From Thalassia testudinum (lineage: Eukaryota > Streptophyta > Magnoliopsida > Alismatales > Hydrocharitaceae): DNA of 64,000 bases. Position numbers and translations under genes: made by a program. The notes beneath the pieces are model-generated. The model did no database searches and was not told the origin of the DNA. It worked only from the letters and a program-made list of their open reading frames with translations. This document shows, piece by piece, positions 10,971-22,310 of the stretch (its first letter is position 1; each line of letters starts with the position of its first letter). The stretch is taken from contig JAZHRO010000022.1 of assembly GCA_037157565.1 (NCBI GenBank), forward strand, positions 3,224,001 to 3,288,000, written 5' to 3'.

Positions 10971-12704
10971 ATGGAGGGAAGCACATCAGCGATCAAAATT
11001 TCCGAGGGGCAGTCCACAACCCGTCCACCGTTCTTCGACGGGAGCAACTACCCCTACTGGAAGTTGCAGATGAAGACGTGGCTTCAAGCCACCGACTTCA
11101 CAATCTGGGCCAGGTGCGAGACCCCCTTCGACATCCCAGAGAAACCCGCCAGAGGATACTCGCAGCAGCAGATCCGGGAGCTCTCTCTCAACGCGAAAAC
11201 AATGAACGCGTTGTATTGCGCACTCAGCCCGGAGGAGTTCAACAGAATCTCGCAATGCGCCACCGCATACGAGATCTGGCACACACTCGAGGTAACTCAT
11301 GAAGGTACCTCTAAGGTAAAAACTTCTAAACTCAATTTACTTTCACAAGAATTTGAATCTTTTTCAATGAAATCTAACGAGTCTTTAAGTGAGATGAACA
11401 CTAGGTTCACTCTCATTGTAAATAACTTGAAAGCTTTAGGAAAGACTTTCATCAAGGGGGAGCTTCAAGGGAAGCTTCTTCGTTCCCTTGTACCAGAGTG
11501 GGAACAGAAAGTCACCGCCATCGAGGAGGCGAACGAAATGGAGGAGCTCAACATGGAAGATCTCCTAGGCAATCTGATGGCCTACGAGACTAAGTTGAAG
11601 CAGAAGAAGAAGGATACACCGGAGCCTAAACTAAAGAAGACTCTCGCCTTCAGAGCCACGTCGGATAGCGAGGTAAGTTCCGACGACGAAGACTTTAGAA
11701 TTTTACTTAAAAATTTTTCCAAGTTTTGTAGGGAATTAAAGAAAGAGAAAAAGGAGAAGAAGGAAAGCCCGAGACGTTGCTACCACTGCAACGGGAAAGG
11801 GCATCTGCGACCAGAATGCCCTCTTCTCAAAAAGGAGAAGAAGAAGGAAAAGGAGAAGAAATCTAAGAAGAAGGGGTTCCAAGCCACTTGGGACGATTCT
11901 AGCTCGGAGGAAGAAGAAGAAAAGACCATAAAAGAAGAAACCGCTTGCTTCGGCTTCATGGCCAGAGGAAGCGACAGCGAAAGCGAAAGCAACTCAGACA
12001 ACGAGGTAAATCTCGATCTTCAAGAAGCTTTTAATGAACTTTTTGAGATTAGTAAATCACTTAGGATAGAAAATAAAAGCATTAAAAAGAACCTTAATTT
12101 TCTTAAAAATGAAAATGATAGGTTAGAAATAAAACTTAAGGATCTAGAAACTTGTCCTAAAAATGATAACCTATTATTAGAAAATCATAACCTCATCAAT
12201 GAAAATAATAAGATGATTGAGGAAAATGGTAGTCTAAAGTTAGAAATCTATGATTTAAAGACTAAGATGCAAACTATAGAAAAAGAAATTGCATGTCTTA
12301 GGGAAAATTCTAACAAATTAATCAACAAAGTTGATAATTTTTATAGCCCTAAGGTTGAGAAAGGATCTCCATCAAGGAGACCTTCTAACAGATCCGGATC
12401 CAAGCCCACTTGGATACCGAAAAAAGAATTAGAATCTTGTTTTGTAGGGTTCAGGGATAATTACAACATAAGGGACTGGACCTACAAGCTCAAGTCTGGT
12501 CAACTCGAGTTGGGAGAACCAAGGAGTAGACCAAGGAGGAGAACAAGAAGACCGACGAGACGGCGAACAAACGACGGACCCGCCGCACGTCGACCACCAG
12601 ATTGGAGACCGGCGCCGATGCCCGGGCCTCCAAGCTACGGATGGGAGCCCCATCCGATGTGGCATCCACCACCACCATTCGGGCCATTTTTTTGGCCATG
12701 GTAG
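10971..12704 (+). CDS. gag: Copia-type Gag polyprotein, intact
   Basis: An uninterrupted 577-residue ORF, taken from the ATG at 10971, the first after the primer site; the frame is open further upstream into the LTR, but that part is LTR sequence. Residues about 25-215 match the copia gag UBN2-type fold (YPYWKLQMKTWL, then EIWHTLEVTHEGTSKVK, then a LLRSLVPEW motif). A CCHC zinc knuckle, C270-x2-C-x4-H-x4-C283, sits in a Lys/Glu-rich stretch. Acidic, serine-rich residues follow, then a long Asn/Leu/Lys coiled coil (about 350-450) and an Arg/Pro-rich tail ending in an aromatic/proline segment. Gag would form the cytoplasmic particle and bind genomic RNA. No pol follows, so particles would depend on another copia element. 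The intact frame suggests recent activity or selection on gag. Confidence 0.9.
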   Translation: MEGSTSAIKISEGQSTTRPPFFDGSNYPYWKLQMKTWLQATDFTIWARCETPFDIPEKPARGYSQQQIRELSLNAKTMNALYCALSPEEFNRISQCATAYEIWHTLEVTHEGTSKVKTSKLNLLSQEFESFSMKSNESLSEMNTRFTLIVNNLKALGKTFIKGELQGKLLRSLVPEWEQKVTAIEEANEMEELNMEDLLGNLMAYETKLKQKKKDTPEPKLKKTLAFRATSDSEVSSDDEDFRILLKNFSKFCRELKKEKKEKKESPRRCYHCNGKGHLRPECPLLKKEKKKEKEKKSKKKGFQATWDDSSSEEEEEKTIKEETACFGFMARGSDSESESNSDNEVNLDLQEAFNELFEISKSLRIENKSIKKNLNFLKNENDRLEIKLKDLETCPKNDNLLLENHNLINENNKMIEENGSLKLEIYDLKTKMQTIEKEIACLRENSNKLINKVDNFYSPKVEKGSPSRRPSNRSGSKPTWIPKKELESCFVGFRDNYNIRDWTYKLKSGQLELGEPRSRPRRRTRRPTRRRTNDGPAARRPPDWRPAPMPGPPSYGWEPHPMWHPPPPFGPFFWPW

Positions 12705-13030
12705 GTGAGGTAAAACCCTTTACCCTATCTTTTTATCATAAGCATTTAGATAGGGGGAGTTAAAATTAATGAGCTAATTGTTAATTTTTAAGGGGGAGAT
12801 ACAAGTTAGCTAAATTTCCTTTAGTAAGGGGGAGAAAAATAATAGCTATCTTGTTGTTACAAAAAGGGGGAGAATATCACCTTTGTTAAAATAAACTCAT
12901 AGAAGAGCATGTTTTAAGGGGGAGTTATAGGAAATGTAAAATCAATCAAACCTTTTTGATAATGTCAAAAAGGGGGAGGATTTTTATGCATTGTTATTTA
13001 CGGTTTTGTCATCATCAAAAAGGGGGAGAT
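12705..13030 (+). other. Polypurine-tract series before the copia 3' LTR
   Basis: Seven GGGGGAG cores lie near 12752, 12791, 12827, 12864, 12917, 12971 and 13021, several preceded by A-runs. The last, AAAAAGGGGGAGAT, abuts the 3' LTR start at 13031 and is the functional plus-strand primer candidate. Repeated polypurine tracts are a known mark of Sireviruses. Confidence 0.85.
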
Positions 13031-13440
13031 TGTTGGTGCTAAAGCACCACGATCATTTGTTTTGATGATAACAAAACACGTGTTATTTAACATTTGCAAT
13101 TTGAGTCTTAGATTTCAGGTCAATTGCAAATGTGGACGTGTTTAGACGGAGTTCGAGCCTGCATCCAGGATGGATTGGAGGAGCTTGACGGAAAACAGAG
13201 GAGGTTCGCGTGGAGCAAAAGATTGAAGATGGAAGGAAATGAAGAATAGGATAGATTTCCTTCTTTTGTACCTGTTGTATTTTTTCGTTTCTTTTGTTGC
13301 TCTTTATTTCCTTAGATATTTGATGTTAAAGAGCCTCAAAGAACCCTAACAGTAGTCCTAGGAACACCGGCACAACCATAGGATACTTAGGTTTTCTGTA
13401 GAATACTTAGAAAACCAATATAGGGTTCAAACAGCACTTC

Positions 13441-13981
13441 CAGACGTCTAATTCCAAAATCAGACGTCTGATAAAGTATTTTAAGACGTCTGACTGTTGT
13501 TTCAGACGTCTGATAACTGTTAGGATGGACATAGTTAATTCTGTCTGATGAAATCAGACGTCCAGACCTTAGACCAGACGTCTTAAGAGACGTCTGATGA
13601 CTTTGCCAGACGTCCAGTTAGTGGACCGTTGGCTAGCTTAGCAAACAGTCAAGGATATGACCGTTAGAGCCTTATCAGACGTCCTTAAGTCTTTCCAGAC
13701 GTCTGATAAATGACCGTTTTGCCTCGGCTGACCCAAAATCTCTTCTCAGAGATTTTCTAGCCGTTGCAACGTTTGGAAATCAATTCCCACAGTAAAAGTA
13801 GGTTTCCAGACGTCCAGACATAGTGCTAGACGTCTTGTATGTCGTCTGATGGACTTGCACAAAAACCCTGTTTAGATCTGATTCAAGTCAGGGAGAAACC
13901 CGCATAGAATCAGATGTCTGACCTTTAAATCAGACGTCTTAAAGTGGCCTTCCAGACGTCTAATGCCAGAGTTAGACGTCT
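13441..13981. repeat. AGACGTCT palindrome array, 15 AGACGTC cores
   Basis: I count 15 AGACGTC cores in about 540 bp, mostly as CAGACGTCTGA, CAGACGTCTTA or CAGACGTCC, with irregular spacing, upstream of the TATA at 14094. One further site has become AGATGTC. Confidence 0.9.
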
Positions 13982-14093
13982 GATGACCCTGTCAAATGTA
14001 ATCATTGTCCTGATTTCGGCCTGATTCTCTTGGACTTTGTTCCCAACGGCTATAGAACCCTTTCTAAGCCTTCCAAAGCCTTCCTAAGGCCTC

Positions 14094-14101
14094 TATAAAT
14101 A
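14094..14101 (+). promoter_or_regulatory. TATA box of the copia 3' LTR
   Basis: TATAAATA in the same CCTCTATAAATAGAGG context as at 7588-7595. As part of a 3' LTR it could drive readout transcription into the sequence downstream of 14751. Confidence 0.6.
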
Positions 14102-14756
14102 GAGGGGAACCCTTGCAACACAAATACACACTTAGAAAAACACAAGACACACTTAAGCAACATACTTCCACTCTCTTGTGTCCAAGAAGCTCTTTCTCTC
14201 TAAGCTCAAGTTCTACATCTTGAGAGCATCATTCCCTTCGCGCACCCGCTCTCCCGCCATTGTCTACGAGAGCGACATTGCGCCGTTGCGTGGCTCACGC
14301 ACCCGCGTCATCGTCGACGCACTCCTTGCAATGGGGAGTTTCCTAAATCCTATAGAAGCTTAAGTTTATTACTTTGTTGGCTCTATAGGACCTGTTGTTT
14401 TATTTTATCTTTGTCTTTTGGTTGGGTATTCGCTTTGCGAATTCCCGTCTCCTTCGTGGGACAAAATCCTTCTCATGGAGAGAAGGGGTTGAGGAACGCT
14501 ACCCTCGTACTTGTAGCGTGGTTGTACTGAGGTTGAATCACCCTCGTTTTAAAGTGATTCGGTTAGTGGATTTGATCAACTAGGTTGATCGGAAAATCCT
14601 AACTCGAGAGGGTTAGGTGGTGGTTTTCACCCGGTTTGGGTTTCCACCTAAAAATCTTTGTGTACTTGTGCGATTGTTTTGTTGTGAGATTGCTTTATAT
14701 TTTAATTACGCATTTTTTACGTCACCCCCTCCTAGTAGGGAAGAACCTACATGATT

Positions 14757-14828
14757 GAGATATTTCCATCACATAAATTACAACGATAAATCATTCTATT
14801 GCTATTTTAATCAAGTGAAATTCTCTCA
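14757..14828 (+). repeat. 5' LTR of the Athila/Tat-like element, last 72 bp
   Basis: After the second TGATT copy (14752-14756) the sequence continues the LTR broken at 6524 and matches 24034-24105, ending TTCTCTCA before the primer site. Confidence 0.8.
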
Positions 14829-16028
14829 ACCAAATGGCGCCGTTGCCGGGGAGGCAACGGGCCTAGTAAACTCTCAAATATTTTTCTATTTGCATTGACC
14901 CTTGCTTATTGCTATTCATTGATCTATCATTCTTTCGTGCGAGGTACGTTCTGGAGGAAGAAGAGCACACAGTGGATGCTCATCTTGGTGGACATTGTCG
15001 CAACTTCGAGGATAATCGTGTGTGCTTATGGGCCTTGATCCCACGCATGTAGGTGTATGGAGGAGCCTTTTTTTGATTTAGTTTAGATAGACCTTAGACA
15101 TTTAATTTTTGTCTTGTGGACCCGTGTTGGGTATGTTTTGGAACGTGTTCCCAGTGCTTTTATTGCTTATCGTTCTTGTATGCGGGAGTGTATTTTTGAT
15201 AGCGTGTTCCCATTTTATTTAGATTATAGGATTATTCGAATTGTTTGAAATGCATATAGGTTAGTTAGTTAGTTAGTTCGATTAGGTTTGTTTGCTTAAT
15301 ATTATTAAAAATTAAAAAAAAAATCGAACTTCCTGCTAGAAGCTGCATATCAATAGGGCGACTATCTAGGATTGAATGAGTAGCATTTAGTTTATCTTTA
15401 CTGCATCGCATACATTTTTGCACGAAGAAAGATAGAGTAAGGTACGTCTTCTCTTTAGCATCAAATACTTGTCATGCATTTGCATTGGACTTAAATTCAA
15501 GACCACTAAAGTCTTTGAATCGGGTTAATTCAGTGGTTACTTTAAAAATTGGGACTGTTAAGAGATTGGACCATAAAATCTGTGACTTGAAATTGTGTGA
15601 AAAGGATCTTATTTGCGAGATTTCAAAACTCAAAATGCGAACGTCAATTGCACACCTTAGACACTATGCACATCACACATAAGGTCACTAGATAAATTTC
15701 TACCTCTCCTCTTTTGCACCACAAGGGATGTTAGTCAGAAATCAACAAGCCTATCCACCAAGTTACTTCGGTTCCTCGTGTGTGGGCTCGATTCGAGACT
15801 TCCATCCCTTGCGAGTAGGTTGTACGCACCAACAAAGGTTGGCCTAGGAAATGTAATTCTTGCAAAACTTGTTTGGCTACCAACTGAACATTTAATTCTA
15901 AGACCTAGAATCTACTAAAAACAGATCCCATTGTATTTGCGTTTGTTTTGACAGCGATAGAACTCTCTAGGAAGTTTATACTTGTGTTTTGATTTCTTTT
16001 AAATCCTAAGGGAGTTTAACATGTTTAA
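14829..16028 (+). other. Leader of the Athila/Tat-like element with tRNA-Asp primer site
   Basis: TGGCGCCGTTGCCGGGGA at 14835-14852 is an 18-base match to the complement of the plant tRNA-Asp 3' end, the primer used by Athila/Tat elements. The remaining leader up to the ORF is AT-rich with no coding signature. A short open frame at 15485-15682 shows no family resemblance. Confidence 0.8.
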
Positions 16029-17843
16029 TTGAAAGAAATGGACTATCCTTACTCCTATCATTTTAACCAAGATCCCATGCCCCGAGCGTATCCATCCTTT
16101 GATGGGTCCATTGACAATTCATGGGATCATTCATATTCCTATCTTGGGAGTACTAGCCTGATAGCTCCCACTTTTGAGCAGAGCCTAGGAGTGGGATTTT
16201 CCAACCCTGGAATCCCTACTACTATGCAAACACCCAACCCTCCCACCCTTCATGATTTTCTGTATCGAGGTTGGACGGATACCCCTGGGCAACCAGAGCT
16301 TGAGATTGACTATCCTCCCCAATCTGATAGTAGTAGCCTCTCCTCTTTTATGATAGAAATGCAAAAATAACGAAAGGAAATGATGGAATCTGTGGGAGAG
16401 ATGTTAAGGAATAGTCAGCAATTGAATAAGGAAATTAGACAGCTTAGCTACGCTCTTACTAATCATTCTGATCCCTACCTGTATAACTGTGATCATGAAA
16501 ATAATTCTGAGGAAACCAATGACAATAGGGATCCCGTTTTACGTAGCTATCACTTAGACTCTCCCAATGAGACACAGCCACTAGAGGAGAACGATCCTAG
16601 TAATTATCCACTTGAGCTATATTGGAGTCAAAAGAAAGGGAAGATGGTACCTCTTGAGGACCTTGACCCTAATGACAGCATTTTCCTTACCTCTGATAAC
16701 CCAGGTCAAGGTCGTATTGTTCATATCACTTCCCCTATTAATTATCTAGTGGAACCCCATTCTACCCTTAGTGAGCCAAATCCTGACCCTTCACTTAGGG
16801 AATCAACACCTATCATTCAGCATTCTAAGGATTTAAATGCACCCAATGAAGGTGACCCTAAGGGAATGGAGGATGAATTAGATCAATTTTGGTTTCAGGG
16901 ATATAAAGAGTCTATTTTAGAGGACGAGGATGACCCAATGGAGGAACCTGGACTGAAAATCTGGAGTGAATCACAGGGGGATTATTTGTTATTCGAGGAC
17001 TTACCCCCGGAGGATATAAATAATCAGGTGAAATCTGGATTCCTCCCTTCTTTTGAGAGTCATCCTCCACAAAACCAGGAGTTGATATTGGAGGAGGACA
17101 AACACAATAGTGAGAAGCTTAGGGGAGACTCTCGGGGACAAAACACGTCAATTGAGGATTTATGCCCCGAGAAGAACAAAGAATTGAGTGATATAGGCTT
17201 ACTCCAAAGCATTAAGATGGATCCTCCTCTAGAAATAATTAAGGATATTGATCAAACTCCTCTCTTTACTGGTGAATCACATATACACCCCGACAACAAC
17301 TCAAGTCAACCAAAAGAATCTGGGGATGAAATTAATGATAATGATTTAGTTGCTTTGACCCTGCCATCAAAGAAATTTAATTTGGAGTCCACCATTGATT
17401 CACATATACTGGAAGGTGAAAATATGACTCCGATCTTTAATGATAGGCAGGGTGACTTGAATTTTTCTACACTAATTGTTAGGGAGAATACACAATCTGA
17501 ATCGTTGTTGGAATTGGACTCGACATCGACTAAGCCCTCATTGGACTTAATCATTACCTTCCAATACCACAAACAACCCTTACACTCCCTAACCAATCCT
17601 TGGCTCAGATCTCTACTCATGTACATTCTTTCTGGAGAACATATCAGACCAGTACATCCTCGGGTAGAATGGCGAGTGTGGATTGATGCTTGTACTTTTA
17701 GTCTCGCCATTCAAGGGTTTAAAATAATAATGTTTATATCTTTTAAAACCCTTCCTGCTTTGGAGGACCCTTGTTATCCTCCACTTATTCCATTTCGGGA
17801 GGTCCCTTTTCATATTCCTTTTGCTATTCCTAGACCTCCCTAG
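16029..17843 (+). pseudogene. Large ORF of unknown function in the non-autonomous element (one stop)
   Basis: A single reading frame of about 604 codons with one in-frame TAA at 16368-16370 and no frameshift. The first 113 residues are rich in Tyr, Pro and Ser. The middle is acidic, with many Asp/Glu/Asn/Pro residues. The last 90 residues are hydrophobic and Trp/Pro-rich (around HPRVEWRVWIDACTFSL) and might include a membrane-associated segment. I find no protease, RT, RNase H, integrase or CCHC motif, and I do not recognise the family. Since the frame survived to recent times it probably encodes a lineage-specific protein of this element, perhaps a gag substitute; that is inference only. A second ATG after the stop (16380) leaves a 487-residue ORF that could still be made. 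Confidence 0.6.
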
Positions 17844-19186
17844 GTAGCCTACGAGGTTCTTTGCTTTCATGTCTTTTGGCGAGCATTTGGGATAACGTTG
17901 CATCATCAGCTCGCCAACATCTGTGGCTACCTGTTTTCTAGGCCCGTGCTGTTACGCATATTTTTAGGGCTTAGCTTTTTCTGTCTGGAACTAGACTTAC
18001 AGGTTCCCTATAAGTCTGGTTGCTGACAGAAAATGTAGCGCTTGTTGGGAGGCAACCCAACGTTCTAAATAACACCATCATCAGGTGATTTCCTTCCTTT
18101 CTCCCCATGTTTTAATTTTACAATGAGGACATTGTAGGATTTAGGCATGGGGGGGTGCATTTTGCATTTTAGGAAGTATTCATGCATTTAGGTTAGCATA
18201 TATATATATAAATTCTTTTCTTGAGCTGAATTGGTTAGTCCCTAGTAAAACATCTTTGTCATGGAGGTGTCATTAAAGATTTTTCTTCTTAAATTGTTTC
18301 TTAAGTTTAGAATCAAATACATTTACTTCACTTGCATGTAGACTGGGTAATGGATCTTTGAAGAGAACCATTAAGCATTTTTAGTCTACTGAACCCTTGG
18401 AAAGTTAAAAGGGAGTCAGGCATACTATCTTCTATTAGATCCATCTCATATTTATGAGAAGAAAGTAGAGATATTACTGGTGCACTAAGTCTAGTGCAAG
18501 GATTCTTAAGTTCTAGACAATTAGATGATGATACTTCAGAGTTAGGCATAGTTTTCGCTCTCTGTTCCTGTGTGCGTATATTGTGTGAATTCTTGAGAGT
18601 CGCCAAATAAGGTAGATACACAGAAATTGAGTCTTAATAAAACTATGACTATGGTGGATGGTTACGACTGTCCTTCAGAGAGTCCTCGACTGAAGGAGGA
18701 TAGTAATGTCAAAGGTTAGAAATATGCTTGTCCTATACATTCCTTTCTGGTGCCAAGAATAGGCACTTCCACCAAATAAGCCACACAATATCCTCTTGAC
18801 CATCATCATCCCTAATAATGCCTTATAAATAAAAGTCTGCATCGTGTTAAGTTGATTTATAAAGAAAGAAAAGAAGAGAGAGAAAAAAAGAAGAAACATT
18901 TGTATTTAGAAATAAAAAAATAAAAAAAAAGAAGAGAGAGAAAAGAAAAAAAGAAAAGAGTTCAAGTTTATAGTTCTATCTTCGTGACGATGTTTCTGAG
19001 GCAACAAAAACACCCATCGCAATCCACCAAATACGACCCATACCTACCTTTCAGTATTTCTGATCGCCCGAATACTGGTTGAGGACTCTAACTTAGTTGT
19101 AGAGTTATTAGGACTTTAATTGAAGTGTGAATGCCATGTGAGACCACCAAATAGTAAGTACATTTACAAAATCTGGTGAGATTTGT
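17844..19186 (+). other. 3' noncoding region of the Athila/Tat-like element, part 1
   Basis: It holds GTTGGGAGGCAACCCAAC (18044-18061, 6-bp arms), the ACAATGAGGACATTGTA segment near 18120, a G-run (about 18150), and a purine-rich AAAGAAGAGAG stretch at 18860-18960. These landmarks are typical of the region between gene and 3' LTR in Athila/Tat elements. Open frames on the minus strand here have no family features. Confidence 0.65.
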
Positions 19187-21850
19187 TGTTACGACCCGGT
19201 TCCCGAATCCCTCCAGGACCCGAGACCGACTCGACTCGACTAATCTCAAGACCCAGTCGTCCAACAAGAAATAACCAAAAAGGAGGAAAGCAAACCACAT
19301 TCACTATGTTAAGAACTAACAGTAAAAGAGTACAAGCAGTAAAGGAAATAAAAGCTGCTAACAGTACATATCACCACCACAACAGTAAAGTAGAACAAAG
19401 TACAGAAACAGAAATGGTAACAATAGTCTAACTCACTAGCAAAAGGAAGTACAACAACAATAGGAACTATTGTTGGGATCGACTGGGCCAAGCACCCTCT
19501 GCAGCTGGTGACTTAGGCTACTCAACACCTACACTTGAAAAGGGTTATGAGTAAACGGAGTCAGCGAACGCTGAGTAAAGTGGTAACCCAACTAACTAAA
19601 GCAGTAAAGGCTAACAGGTAAATTTATCTTTTCCAATTATTTTATTTTACAAGTCATTTCTTTTCACCCATTGGTTTCTTTTAGATCTCTTTCTTGATCT
19701 CGTATATTCCTCGTAGGAACGATCTTGATTACAGTCTTTTCCGGAGAGTAGAAGGCACACGTGGTGCTCTCCTGGTTGGGAAAGTCCCCCGTGGTAATCC
19801 TACACCCAGTCAACCACCCCGGGGTTACTATCTAGACGTAGCGGTGACTACGGCATGCGCGATAAGCGCATGGGTAGCTACCCTGCACTGGCACGCGGTC
19901 AATTGTTTCCGCTAGCGGGTACGTCCAAAGTACAGTACGGAACAGTATAGGGCCTAGCCCTCTCAACAACAGGGGTCTAGCCCCTCAGAACCAAACAGGG
20001 GTCTCGCCCCTCCACAGTCCGCGCACCCTTGTCTTACTACCCCGATTTGCCCAGATGACCAAAGAAAAAGTCGGTGTAGGTTGGCTAGCTTAACCTCGGG
20101 CCCCATGGGGTGGCTAGCTCCCTCCCTACACTAATAGCTCTCCCTAGTATTGTGTATGCGAGGGCCAACAGGAGTCGGTGTAGAGTGGCCATTCCTAATC
20201 CCGGGTCCCAACGCAAGGGAAGCTAGCTCAGCTCTTCACTAAAAAGGGAACAGTCGCTCCCCCTTGGTACCAAGTACCCAAGGACCAGCACACTTCCTAC
20301 TCACATTTCCAGATCCATTCCATTTATCCACAGGAGCTCTACTCCTAATTCCCCGTAGGGTTCATGCTCGTATTCACCATGTTGCTCCATACCAGGTTTC
20401 ATCATTCACATTTCCATTCTCATATTATACACATGCAGCTCGTATTTCCACAATTTAACATATACAATAAGTAATGTCACAGGTAACTGTTTAACTAGCA
20501 TAGGCATTTAATAATTCACAGGTAGTTTACAATTCTATTCATTCTTTTATGACTGTAATCTCAAACACTCATACAAACAGTGGAAGTACTTCTCCTCCTA
20601 GGATTCATGCCACATCCTAGGTTTCTAGTTATCCAATTTCACATATGCATTCATGTTGTATAATTTAAAATAGGGGAAACCACTCTACCAGACAATCCGG
20701 GAGTACTGGGGTTTCGAACGGTAGGCTCACGTGCCTCTGTAAGCCCCGAACACGCAACAAATCGAAGTCCTATACCAAGGAACATACTACAATGGAATGT
20801 TTAGAATAGTATAAAAGGATTTCTAACATGTAGAGGAACTCACAAGGAAACCACAGATATCTCATTTGCGTAAAACGGACCTCAAACGGACCCTAAACGG
20901 GTCAAAAACAGGACTGCAGACCTAAATCAGACGTCTGACACAAGGTCTAAACGTCTTAAAAGTCACCAGGGTCTCACCTCAGGTTCCTGCATCAACTTCA
21001 GACGTCCAGAACCCCTACTTGACCGTCTGGACCCAGCTCCAGACGTCCAACCTCTCCTCCAGTCGTCTGGGAGTGCTTCTGGTCATCTGGTAAGCTGTCC
21101 AGATGTCTGAAACGTGTGGGAGGGCGTGCCCCGTGCCTTCCTGAAGCTATCTCTGCACGTGGCAGACCATATCTTCCTCTTTTAGCCACGCAGATCGAAG
21201 CTGCGGTGCGGCCTGCATGGTCGTAACTGGAAGAGAAACGTACCTTCGCGAAGCTTTGCTTTTAGACATCTAGTGTCATCACCAAATGTCCAACCCGTCG
21301 TCTGGTCGACACGACAGATGTCTGATTTTGGGAAAAGCCCAGAACCAGACCGACTTCCTACTCCTCTCACCGCGCGCGGCAGCAGCCTCTCCTCCTCGTC
21401 TGCAGCTCCGACTGCAGCAGAGCATCGGGGACGTGTCCTTCAACGTGCTCCTCCTCCTGCATGCACCACTCCGATCGTGCATCCTCTGGCGGGCTCCCAC
21501 AAGCTCACGAGCTCAAGCTCTTCCTCCTCGTCGCTCGCTCTTGTGCCCTCTCCCGCGCTCGTCCCTCTCGCTGCAATGGAGAGGAAGGAGGAAGGTGGTG
21601 GTGGTGGAGTGGAGAAGAGAGGAAGGGGGGAAGAGGGGATATATATAAGGGAGTAGCTAGGGTTCGGTGGAGGAGAAAGAAGAGAGAGAGAAGAGAGAAA
21701 AGTTGTTTGCACGCAACCAGCGTGCTGATGCGACCCTGCGTACAAAATTTTCAATTTCTAGACGTCTGGGAAGGGGTCTAGACGTCTGACCAGATGTCTG
21801 ACTGACAGTCTAGACGTCTTAAAAGGCTCAGAATAGAACGGGTCTTTACA
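19187..21850 (-). mobile_element. Tekay-family solo LTR with perfect TSD
   Basis: The sequence begins TGTTACGACCCGG and ends CTTTACA; TTTGT is at 19182-19186 and 21851-21855. Its layout follows the full Tekay LTRs: the CCTCGTAGGAACGATC segment, blocks of 'gggtctagcccctc', the ACCCCGGG segments, CCTAGGATTCATGC, AGACGTCT clusters (20925-21120 and 21760-21820) and a GC-rich block. The minus strand has a TATA-like TTATATATATC near 21640. There is no internal sequence, so it arose by recombination between LTRs. Divergence from 24601-27250 is clearly greater than between that element's own LTRs, so this is an older or different subfamily. Confidence 0.9.
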
Positions 21851-21855
21851 TTTGT

Positions 21856-22310
21856 TATCTCAAAAAGAAAAGAAGTAAAAGGGTGAGCACAAAGGAACAT
21901 CAACAAAGCACAGTTGTTTAGCCTCTCTTTGAGTTGACTTGTTTGATAGTCTAGAGATCTGGAGTCTGTAGTACTAGATTACGTGTAGCACCAGATGAGT
22001 TGTGCCACCAAATACAAATCCATTCAACTCGATATCTCCTACCTAAGCCAAAAAGCCGGGGTCAAATTACAGATTATCTTCTGCTTTATCCTCAAGGGAA
22101 GTAGTTGCTTATCCCGATAGAATTTTATTAAGGGTTAAGTACGAACTTCAAATATAAGTTGGCTTTTCACTTGAATCCGTTACTTAGGCTACTATCACTT
22201 CACATTAGTTTGGATCTCTAAATTTTTGGAATAAGGAAATGAGAAATCTCTTAGTTACTTCCATTGTTTTTTGCTAGGGACTAGCAAAACTTAGGTATGG
22301 AAGTATTTGA
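21856..22310 (+). other. 3' noncoding region of the Athila/Tat-like element, part 2
   Basis: This resumes the element after the solo LTR and runs to the 3' LTR. It has no coding signal. A perfect hairpin TTTTGCTAG-GGA-CTAGCAAAA lies at 22269-22289. The purine-leaning GGTATGGAAGTATTTGA directly before 22311 is the likely plus-strand primer site. Confidence 0.7.

Larger units (their letters stand above)
6525..14751 (+). mobile_element. Gag-only Ty1/copia (Sirevirus-like, TR-GAG type) retrotransposon
   Basis: Both LTRs have a native length of exactly 1,721 bp once the solo LTR at 7730-10394 and one TSD copy are removed. They begin TGTTGGTGCT and end CCTACA. TGATT occurs at 6520-6524 and 14752-14756 as a perfect TSD. 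The 2,115-bp internal region has a tRNA-Met-type primer site, one intact gag ORF and a series of polypurine tracts, but no protease, integrase, reverse transcriptase or RNase H. The multiple polypurine tracts and the gag type point to the Sirevirus lineage. The LTRs differ at only a few positions where compared, so the insertion is fairly young. It must borrow enzymes from a full copia element. Confidence 0.85.
13031..14751 (+). repeat. 3' LTR of the gag-only copia element
   Basis: A 1,721-bp LTR beginning TGTTGGTGCT and ending AACCTACA. It includes the AGACGTCT array (13441-13981) and a TATA box at 14094-14101. The near-identical uninterrupted sequence defines the insertion point of the solo LTR in the 5' copy. 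Confidence 0.9.
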
